Part shown: piece by piece, positions 56,787 to 64,000 of the stretch
Layout: the number at the start of each line of letters is the position of its first letter
Numbering within the stretch: the stretch's first letter is position 1
NCBI RefSeq assembly: GCF_002836775.1
Contig: NZ_PJAQ01000002.1
Location: forward strand, 28,646-92,645
Direction: 5' to 3'
Length of the DNA: 64,000 bases
Source of the DNA: Colwellia sp. 12G3
GTDB lineage: Bacteria > Pseudomonadota > Gammaproteobacteria > Enterobacterales > Alteromonadaceae
The notes under the pieces: generated by a model
Seen by the model: only the letters and a program-made list of their open reading frames with translations
What the model was told of the DNA's origin: nothing
Databases searched by the model: none
Position numbers and translations under genes: made by a program

Positions 56787-57564
56787 AAGAATTATTCCCT
56801 GTCTCGATGTACGTGATGGTAAAGTAGTCAAAGGCATACAGTTCCGTAATCATGAGATTATTGGTGATATAGTGCCCTTAGCTAAGCAATATGCTGAAGC
56901 TGGCGCAGATGAACTCGTTTTTTATGATATTACCGCAAGCTCAGATGGTCGTGTTGTTGATAAAAGTTGGGTCAGTCGTATTGCAGAAGTTATTGATATT
57001 CCTTTTTGTGTCGCTGGCGGCATAAAAAGCGAAGCTGATGCTAAAGAAATTTTAATGATGGGCGCTGATAAAATTAGCATCAACTCTCCTGCGCTAAGAG
57101 ATCCCCAACTTATTACTCGTTTAGCCGACGTTTTCGGTCAGCAGTGTATTGTTGTTGGTGTTGATAGTTTTTATAACAAAGATGCTAACAACGGCAAAGG
57201 CGAATATCAGGTCTACCAATTTACCGGTGATGAAAAACGTACGCAACAAACAGGCTGGACCACCTTTGATTGGATTGAAAAAGTAGTGAGTTTAGGCGCT
57301 GGTGAAATAGTATTAAACTGCATGAATCAAGATGGTGTTCGTCAAGGTTATGATATTGAACAATTAAAGCAAGCAAGAGCTGTTTGTAGCGTGCCTTTAA
57401 TCGCCTCTGGTGGTGCTGGTACTATAGAGCATTTCAGTGATGTTTACCTGCAAGCCGATGTGGATGGTGCACTCGCCGCATCAGTTTTTCATAAAGGTGT
57501 TATTGCAATTAAAGATTTAAAAGATTATTTAAAAGACCAAAATATTGAGGTGAGACCATGTTAA
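56776..57564 (+). CDS. hisF: Imidazole glycerol phosphate synthase, cyclase subunit
   Basis: A 262-aa TIM barrel: [20 protein letters not shown] (catalytic Asp), [48 protein letters not shown] (second Asp) and [14 protein letters not shown]. With HisH it makes imidazole glycerol phosphate and AICAR. It overlaps hisA by 11 bp and hisI by 7 bp, so translation is coupled throughout. Confidence 0.96.
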   Translation: MLAKRIIPCLDVRDGKVVKGIQFRNHEIIGDIVPLAKQYAEAGADELVFYDITASSDGRVVDKSWVSRIAEVIDIPFCVAGGIKSEADAKEILMMGADKISINSPALRDPQLITRLADVFGQQCIVVGVDSFYNKDANNGKGEYQVYQFTGDEKRTQQTGWTTFDWIEKVVSLGAGEIVLNCMNQDGVRQGYDIEQLKQARAVCSVPLIASGGAGTIEHFSDVYLQADVDGALAASVFHKGVIAIKDLKDYLKDQNIEVRPC

Positions 57565-58178
57565 TAAACCAAGATAATATCGATGCGTTAGCATGGCAGA
57601 AAATGGATAACTTGATACCTGCTATTATTCAACACGCAGCAACAGGTGCTGTATTAATGCAAGGTTATATGAACCAAGCCTCATTAACTGCTACGTTATC
57701 CACAGGAAAAGCGACTTTTTTTAGCCGTTCAAAACAAGCATTATGGGTTAAAGGCGAAACTTCCGGCAACTTTCTAGAAGTTAAACAAGTATTAACTGAT
57801 TGCGACAACGACAGTTTACTCATTGCTTGTGAGCCCGTTGGTCCAAGTTGTCACTTAGGGACTGAATCTTGTTTCCCAGAGCAAAAACTTACTCAACAAA
57901 ACTTCCTAAGCCAACTTGAGCAAGTAATTCAGCAACGCAAAGATGATGACCCTAAAGAGAGTTATACCGCGCACTTATTCTCTCGCGGCACCACTAAAAT
58001 GGCTCAAAAAGTAGGTGAAGAAGGTGTTGAAGTGGCACTTGCTGCTGTCGCTGAAACCAGAGAAGACTTATTAGGTGAGTGCGCTGATTTGTTTTACCAC
58101 ACACTAGTATTACTGGCTGATCAAAAAATTGAGCTCAGTGAAGTTATGCAAGTATTACAAGAGCGTCATAACAAATAG
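57558..58178 (+). CDS. hisIE: Bifunctional phosphoribosyl-AMP cyclohydrolase / phosphoribosyl-ATP pyrophosphatase
   Basis: A 206-aa fusion. The cyclohydrolase part (1-110) has [42 protein letters not shown], a DCDND metal loop and [12 protein letters not shown] with the zinc Cys. The pyrophosphatase part (about 115-206) has [23 protein letters not shown] (read in parts) and [12 protein letters not shown]. It catalyses the second and third steps of the pathway and closes the operon. Confidence 0.95.
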   Translation: MLINQDNIDALAWQKMDNLIPAIIQHAATGAVLMQGYMNQASLTATLSTGKATFFSRSKQALWVKGETSGNFLEVKQVLTDCDNDSLLIACEPVGPSCHLGTESCFPEQKLTQQNFLSQLEQVIQQRKDDDPKESYTAHLFSRGTTKMAQKVGEEGVEVALAAVAETREDLLGECADLFYHTLVLLADQKIELSEVMQVLQERHNK

Positions 58179-58222
58179 TTCTCCTGCTAAGTAACTCCTC
58201 TGAAAGCGACTTTGCTAAATAG

Positions 58223-58262
58223 CAGCATCCTTGTTATGTTTAATACAACAAGGATGCTTTTA
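58223..58262 (+). terminator. his operon terminator
   Basis: AGCATCCTTGTT (58224-58235) pairs perfectly with AACAAGGATGCT (58247-58258), then TTTTATTTA. It lies 45 bases after hisIE. Confidence 0.88.
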
Positions 58263-58304
58263 TTTATTATCGGTAATGTAGTTTATAACTGAACGGTATT
58301 CTTT

Positions 58305-59195
58305 ATGGCAAATTCATCTTATGGTTTTAATCGAGCACCATTGACTAAAGCACTACTCATCATTGCTCTTTTTTGCATTACACAATATGCGTATGCGAGA
58401 CAAGATAGTGTACTTATTTATATTCGTGATGATGTCTACATTGACTACCTAAAGTTTGTTGCTGATAGAGATATTAGCCTCATAGATAACTTCTCAGGTG
58501 AAAACATTCGCCGCGATGTAGTAGATATGATTATTGCTCAGCAAGCCCTTAAACTGGGAGGCTTTGAACATCGCTTCAGCTACGCCCCTGGTAAAGTTAA
58601 TTTTCGTAACACTAAGATGTTGCAAAATGGTCAACTACTTATTAGCTTTGATTCTTATTGGCAGCAAGATGCTCTCCCTCTTGCCAGTAAGGTCTATATC
58701 TCTGACGAAGTGATCCGAAATGGTGAGTACGTCGCAGGTATCTATACAAGTCCTGAAAACAGTAAAACCTTGGCAGTGAAAAAATTAAGTGACCTTGCTG
58801 AATTAACCTCTGTATCAACACCTAAATGGCGTACAGATTGGAAAACATTACAAGACTTACCGCTTAAAAGTCTTACTCAAGATGACTCTTGGCTCTCTAT
58901 GGTGAGAATGGTCAATATACAATGGATAGATTTTATATTAATGCCATTTAACTCTACCCCAGATCAAAGCTTCACCATGGATAAAGTACATTTAGTACCT
59001 GTTAAAAATATTGGTGTAGTACTTAAAGACTCTCGACATTTTGTTATTAGTAAGGCACACCCTAGGGGACAAGAAGCCTATCTAGCGATTAATAAAGGCT
59101 TAAAAATTCTTCGTCAACAGGGTGCTATCGTAAAAGCATATCAGCAAGCTGGTTTTTTTGTCGATAGGGATATAGTCAAAATTATAAATCCTTAA
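58305..59195 (+). CDS. Periplasmic solute-binding-like protein (SBP family 3 fold)
   Basis: A 296-aa protein with an N-terminal signal (about 14-31, ALLIIALFCITQYAYA-RQD). The mature part has the pattern of transporter-type binding proteins without the ABC partners: VLIYIRDDV...YLKFVADRDI, QQALKLGGFEHRFSY, a central KLSDLAELTSVSTPKW strand region and KNIGVVLKDSRHFVISK, ending ILRQQGAIVKAYQQAG. Such orphan binding-like proteins are frequent in Alteromonadales. The ligand is unknown. It is monocistronic after the his terminator. Confidence 0.7.
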   Translation: MANSSYGFNRAPLTKALLIIALFCITQYAYARQDSVLIYIRDDVYIDYLKFVADRDISLIDNFSGENIRRDVVDMIIAQQALKLGGFEHRFSYAPGKVNFRNTKMLQNGQLLISFDSYWQQDALPLASKVYISDEVIRNGEYVAGIYTSPENSKTLAVKKLSDLAELTSVSTPKWRTDWKTLQDLPLKSLTQDDSWLSMVRMVNIQWIDFILMPFNSTPDQSFTMDKVHLVPVKNIGVVLKDSRHFVISKAHPRGQEAYLAINKGLKILRQQGAIVKAYQQAGFFVDRDIVKIINP

Positions 59196-59369
59196 TAAAT
59201 TACTCTAACCCATAACTTGCTAATCACTCATAAGTTATCGAATTTGTTAATGACATGTAGTAATATGCTGCAAAATAAAAATAATTAAGTGAAGCGGAAG
59301 GTATTCTTCATTGTAATAATCATTTCACCTACATGAGTTATTATAAGAGATACTGGCTAAGGAGTGGCT

Positions 59370-59666
59370 ATGTTTAAGCGTAGATCAATAAAAAAATACG
59401 GAAATAAACTTTTACCAAAGTTACAGCGCCGATATGGTGAACATACCTTCTATAATGCCAGCCAAGTTAGAGCGACCATTTATCAATGTAATTTCAATCC
59501 AAGTTACTTGCCTCTAGGGTACATATTATTTCTTGATTCTTGTGATCTAAGTAAAGTGATTACCACTGAATTTCCAGAATTGTGTATTCGAAAGTATAAA
59601 CAAGAAATTAAAGATTACCTTAGTACTCGAAAGTATTACGGTTATTTAAAACTACTAAATATTTAA
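59370..59666 (+). CDS. Small hypothetical protein, 98 aa
   Basis: I chose the ATG at 59370 because AAGGAG stands 5 bases ahead; a GTG two codons earlier overlaps that ribosome site. The protein is basic and Tyr-rich (MFKRRSIKKYGNKLLPKLQ, then RRYGEHTFYNASQVR), with a Cys-containing hydrophobic middle (PLGYILFLDSCDL). It resembles a family of small unknown proteins common in gammaproteobacteria (I think of DUF6559), but I am not sure. It is 15 bp upstream of elaA on the same strand, so the two probably form an operon. Confidence 0.7.
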   Translation: MFKRRSIKKYGNKLLPKLQRRYGEHTFYNASQVRATIYQCNFNPSYLPLGYILFLDSCDLSKVITTEFPELCIRKYKQEIKDYLSTRKYYGYLKLLNI

Positions 59667-59681
59667 CAGAACTTACTAATT

Positions 59682-60155
59682 ATGACGACAGATACTACTT
59701 GGCAAATTAAGCGATTTGAAGAACTATCACTTAACCAATTATATGATGTACTAAAATTACGCATTGATGTTTTTGTTGTTGAGCAAACTTGTTTTTATCC
59801 TGATTTAGACAGTGATACAGGGATGCTAGATAGACATCCTGAAACTTTACACCTATTAGGTTATCAAGCAGAGAAACTTGTCGCTTATCTCCGTATTTTA
59901 CCAAAAGGTCAAACCTACCCTGACTATGTCAGTATAGGACGAGTTGCAACGGCACCTCAAGCCAGAGGGGGAGGTTTAGGTCATCAGTTAATGACAGAAG
60001 CATTAATAGTTAGTCAGCAATACTTTCCCAACCAAAGCATTAAGATTTCAGCACAACAACATTTGAAAGCCTATTATCAACAGCATGGTTTCACTCAGGT
60101 GTCCGAAATGTACCTAGAAGATGATATACCCCACATTGCTATGATTAGAGAATAA
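59682..60155 (+). CDS. elaA: GNAT-family N-acetyltransferase ElaA
   Basis: A 157-aa acetyltransferase. The N-terminal WQIKRFEELSLNQLYDVLKLR and FVVEQTCFYPDLDSD (VEQxxxYxExDxxD pattern) are the ElaA signature. The acetyl-CoA loop is VATAPQARGGGLGHQLM (Q/RxxGxG/A form), followed by ISAQQHLKAYYQQHGF. ElaA proteins are soluble GNAT enzymes of unknown substrate. It is 15 bp after the small hypothetical gene, and convergent with adk across a shared terminator. Confidence 0.88.
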   Translation: MTTDTTWQIKRFEELSLNQLYDVLKLRIDVFVVEQTCFYPDLDSDTGMLDRHPETLHLLGYQAEKLVAYLRILPKGQTYPDYVSIGRVATAPQARGGGLGHQLMTEALIVSQQYFPNQSIKISAQQHLKAYYQQHGFTQVSEMYLEDDIPHIAMIRE

Positions 60156-60181
60156 GATAAGTATACCGGTGCTCTTGAAAC

Positions 60182-60209
60182 AAAAAAACTCGCCTTAGCG
60201 AGTTTTTTA
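60182..60209. terminator. Bidirectional terminator between elaA and adk
   Basis: AAAAAACTCGC-CTTA-GCGAGTTTTTT, a short stem with A and T runs between convergent genes. Confidence 0.88.
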
Positions 60210-60228
60210 TTAACTGAGTTACTATAAT

Positions 60229-60933
<705 letters not shown>

Positions 60934-61047
60934 TTAAAATTTAAATTTGATCTAACAAAGGTAATATTTCTTAAGTTTACAATTATGTCGGCAGACACTA
61001 TACAAGTTAGCCTATGTGCAAACAAGTGGTGAAAGACCCTATTGATC

Positions 61048-61085
61048 AAAAAAGGAGGTGTTTCATGGATGAAACCCTCCTTTTT
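61048..61085. terminator. htpG terminator
   Basis: AAAAAGGAGG-TGTTTCAT pairs with ATGAAAC-CCTCCTTTTT around a 2-base loop, 45 bases after the leftward htpG stop. Confidence 0.85.
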
Positions 61086-61128
61086 AAGACTAAAGTATTA
61101 TCTAAATCTTATACAGCGATTAAACAAT

Positions 61129-63090
61129 TTACTTTGTAAGATTTAGCATTAGCTTATTCAAGCGTGAAACGAAGCTCGCTGGATCTTTTAAGCTACCGCG
61201 TTCCGCTAACATCGCTTGCTCAAATAATACCTCAACCCATTGGTTGAACATATCATCATCTTGCTCGTCAGCTACATGCTTAATAAGTGCATGTTCACCA
61301 TTAATCTCAAAGATAGGTAATGTATCTGGTACTTCTTGACCAACTGATGCCATTAGCTTAGCCATTTGACTACTCATATCATCTTCATCAGCAACAATAC
61401 ACGCTGGTGATTCGGTTAAGCGTTGAGAAAGCTTAACTTCTTTCACTTTACCTTCTAAGCTACCTTTAATACGCTTAACTACAGAGTCATACTCTTTTTC
61501 AAGTTTCTCTTGCGCTTCTTTTGTTTCCGCATCGTCCATATCACCAAGATCAAGTCCACCACGAGTAACTGATTGTAATTGTTTACCATCAAACTCAGTT
61601 AAGTGACTAACTAACCATTCATCAATACGATCTGACATTAATAAGACTTCAATGCCCTTCTTACGGAAAACTTCTAAATGAGGGCTATTCTTTGCTGCTT
61701 CAAAGCTATCAGCAACAACAAAATAGACTTTATCCTGACCTTCTTTCATACGTTCAATATATGACGCTATAGAAACATTTTGGGTAGTCGTATCTTCATG
61801 AGTAGAAGCAAAACGAAGTAAACCAGCAATTTGTTCTTTATTTGAATGATCTTCAGCTGGGCCTTCTTTTAATACTTGGCCAAATTCATCCCAGAAACCT
61901 TGATATTTTTCTGCATCATTATTACCAAATTTTTCTAACATTTTCAGTACACGTTTGGTACAGCCCTTACGAATCGCTTGGGTAATCTTGTTATCTTGCA
62001 AGATTTCGCGAGAAACGTTCAATGGTAAGTCATTAGAATCCAAAAGACCTTTTACAAAACGTAAGTAAGTCGGCATGAACTGTTCGGCATCATCCATAAT
62101 AAATACACGCTGTACAAACAACTTCAAGCCATGTTGCTTTTCACGGTTGTACATATCAAATGGTGCTTTACCTGGGACATATAAAAGAGAGGTATATTCT
62201 GTTTTACCTTCTACACGATTATGTTCCCACAATAAAGGGTCTCCAAAGTCATGCGAAACATGTTTGTAAAACTCTTTATATTCTTCGTCAGTAATGTCTG
62301 ATTTTTCACGCGTCCATAAAGCAGTAGCTTTGTTAACAGGTTCCCAAACTGCAGGGATAGCATCAACGGCTTCGGCAGCTGGTCTTGTTACATTATCTTT
62401 TTCATCTGTCACTTCAGCTACAGCTTCAACAGCAGGAACTTCTGCAGTTAACATTTCAACTGAAACAGAAATGTGATCAGAGTATTTAGTAACAATAGAC
62501 TTTAGACGCCAGTCATCCGCGTATTCTGATTCATCTTCTTTTAAATGAAGAATGATGTCAGTACCACGATTAGTCTTTTCAATTTTAGCTGTCGTAAATT
62601 CACCTTCACCTGCACTCACCCATTCAACACCGTCAGTGGCATTATCACCAGCTTTACGCGTACGAACAGTTACTTTATCAGCAACGATGAATGCAGAGTA
62701 AAAACCAACACCAAATTGACCGATAAGTTGTGAGTCTGATGCTTGATCACCTGAAAGCTGCGAGAAGAACTCAGCAGTACCAGATTTTGCTATAGTACCT
62801 AAATGCTCAATAACTTCGTCAACGTTCATGCCGATGCCATTATCTGAGATCGTTAATGTATTGTTTTCTTTGTTACAGCTAACACGGACACGAAGATCAC
62901 CATCGTTTTCATAAAGTGTATTATCTGATAATGCTTTAAAACGAAGCTTGTCTGCAGCATCCGCGGCATTAGAGACTAACTCACGCAAGAAAATTTCTTT
63001 ATTAGAATAAAGGCTATGGATCATTAATTGTAGTATCTTGGCGTTGTCCGATGCAAACGCATGATTTTGTACTTGATTAGTTTCTGACAT
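61129..63090 (-). CDS. htpG: Molecular chaperone HtpG (Hsp90)
   Basis: A 653-aa Hsp90. The N-terminal ATPase has [23 protein letters not shown] (83-89 region) and [11 protein letters not shown], with the lid between. The middle domain has [21 protein letters not shown] and [15 protein letters not shown]; the C-terminal dimer domain ends the protein. E. coli HtpG is 624 aa: the extra length is mainly an Ala/Val/Glu/Pro-rich insertion (about 213-248) in the linker between the N and middle domains. GGAG precedes the ATG, and a sigma-32 promoter lies 57-84 bp upstream. Confidence 0.97.
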   Translation of the reverse strand: MSETNQVQNHAFASDNAKILQLMIHSLYSNKEIFLRELVSNAADAADKLRFKALSDNTLYENDGDLRVRVSCNKENNTLTISDNGIGMNVDEVIEHLGTIAKSGTAEFFSQLSGDQASDSQLIGQFGVGFYSAFIVADKVTVRTRKAGDNATDGVEWVSAGEGEFTTAKIEKTNRGTDIILHLKEDESEYADDWRLKSIVTKYSDHISVSVEMLTAEVPAVEAVAEVTDEKDNVTRPAAEAVDAIPAVWEPVNKATALWTREKSDITDEEYKEFYKHVSHDFGDPLLWEHNRVEGKTEYTSLLYVPGKAPFDMYNREKQHGLKLFVQRVFIMDDAEQFMPTYLRFVKGLLDSNDLPLNVSREILQDNKITQAIRKGCTKRVLKMLEKFGNNDAEKYQGFWDEFGQVLKEGPAEDHSNKEQIAGLLRFASTHEDTTTQNVSIASYIERMKEGQDKVYFVVADSFEAAKNSPHLEVFRKKGIEVLLMSDRIDEWLVSHLTEFDGKQLQSVTRGGLDLGDMDDAETKEAQEKLEKEYDSVVKRIKGSLEGKVKEVKLSQRLTESPACIVADEDDMSSQMAKLMASVGQEVPDTLPIFEINGEHALIKHVADEQDDDMFNQWVEVLFEQAMLAERGSLKDPASFVSRLNKLMLNLTK

Positions 63091-63146
63091 CTAAAATATC
63101 TCCGGTGAAAAATTATTAATATACTTTTAAAAAGTTGTTAGAAACT

Positions 63147-63174
63147 ATGTGGGGTTAACGATAAAAAATTCAAG
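63147..63174 (-). promoter_or_regulatory. Sigma-32 heat-shock promoter of htpG
   Basis: On the minus strand CTTGAA (63174-63169), a 14-bp spacer and CCCCACAT (63154-63147) match the RpoH consensus CTTGAA-N13-15-CCCCATNT almost perfectly. It faces htpG and begins 57 bp before its ATG. Confidence 0.85.
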
Positions 63175-64000
63175 GGAAAATGATGGATTGCTTTGTAATT
63201 GGCAACAATTATTATTATATCGAGAGAATTATCAACAACGATAATTTCCTAGAAAATAGTAGAGCATATTTGCTTTAATAGATGACATCAAATGGATAGC
63301 TTAAACTCGATAATTGCAGCCATTTCTAACGAATGACTTATTACTGAATTACAAAATTCATTTGTGAGGTGCCGAAGTAGGAATTGCCCCCTACTTCGGA
63401 CTTTTTCACTTGGGAGAAACGATTGACAGATCAGATCCAACCAAAGAGTATATTGTTATTAATTTGTCACTTAGGGAGTAAACTTCAAATTATTAACATA
63501 ATCATACTACCCACCATTAAGTATAATGTATACAAAGCAATTGTAATATAATATGACTAATCAGACTAAGTATTGTTCAACTGTAGTACTTCTAGATCCT
63601 AGGTAGTAATTAATTTTTTTATTAAGAATAATTGTTATTCATCAAAAATAACAACCTAGTTTCAGATAAAGTTCTTGCTCTTAGCATACAGATATCGACT
63701 TAATGGTTTTTCTTAGCCACTAATTATAAGAGATTTTATACCACTGATACCTAAGTCCTATTACTTTTGTAGCAGTGATATGTATTAATAGCGCTTGATT
63801 TGGAAAATCTTGCCTTTTAAATAGGCCTAACATCCCAATGCCAAATTACCGTCCGCACAATGGCCTTTCACTCGATGGAGATAAAATTTAACATTTCAGA
63901 CAATAAAAAACCGACTCTTTCGGGTATGCTTATCTAAATAGCTGTGGAGAATATCTTACTCTTATATCGGGCTAACTAGCCTAAGTGATATGCTACGGTG
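63175..64000. other. Gene-poor region at the window end
   Basis: No frame above 60 codons and no RNA gene recognised. A hairpin CCGAAGTAG (63372-63380) with CTACTTCGG (63391-63399), followed by ACTTTTTC, looks like a rightward terminator without an obvious gene before it. It may end a small RNA transcribed away from the htpG region. The rest is AT-rich leader, possibly of a gene beyond the window. Confidence 0.35.

Overview
The window is a chromosomal segment of an AT-rich marine gammaproteobacterium. Its gene content and protein sequences (tktA / epd-pgk-fba cluster, his operon with leader peptide, htpG-adk, AT-rich third codon positions, several dispersed palindromic elements) look like Alteromonadales, most likely Colwellia or a close relative. 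This is a judgement from reading the sequence, not from a search.

Positions 1-7.6 kb are an accessory region: the last codons of a tyrosine integrase, an AlpA-type regulator, an inovirus Gp2 (YagK/YfjJ)-type replication protein, small unknown genes and two large KAP-type P-loop NTPases on opposite strands. It reads as the part of a phage-satellite-like integrated element whose integrase side lies left of the window. The second NTPase gene has a repetitive N-terminal segment with several G5-G7 tracts. From 8.3 kb the chromosome looks like core genome.

8.3-17.2 kb: a purine-type phosphoribosyltransferase, a GbsR/MarR regulator with a perfect FNR box ahead of cytochrome bd (CIO type) genes, an anchored FKBP, an ECF sigma / membrane protein / secreted coiled-coil operon, a zinc alcohol dehydrogenase, and tRNA-Arg(CCT) followed directly by a (CAA)15 microsatellite.

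17.3-26.1 kb: a small secreted peptide, a MASE1-CHASE sensor whose kinase core lacks the phosphoacceptor His, then tkt, epd, pgk and fba with hairpins and HexR-like operators. 26.2-37.6 kb: outer-membrane DUF481 protein, a MITE-like palindromic element, a hybrid histidine kinase, EttA, PilZ and ACT proteins, YoaA helicase, a NarL-type two-component system and a DUF2141 protein.

37.9-50.1 kb: a decayed IS4-family element, a PAS-GGDEF cyclase, an S41 peptidase lipoprotein paired with a frameshifted lipoprotein gene, a 7TM-LytTR membrane regulator and a MacAB-like ABC exporter operon. The exporter operon and the DUF2141 gene share an unusual 13-20-13 inverted-repeat operator, which suggests one regulator for both.

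50.3-58.3 kb is a complete hisLGDCBHAF(IE) operon with a textbook attenuator. 58.3-63.1 kb holds a solute-binding-like protein, a small hypothetical, ElaA, Adk and HtpG (with a sigma-32 promoter). The last 0.9 kb shows no convincing gene.
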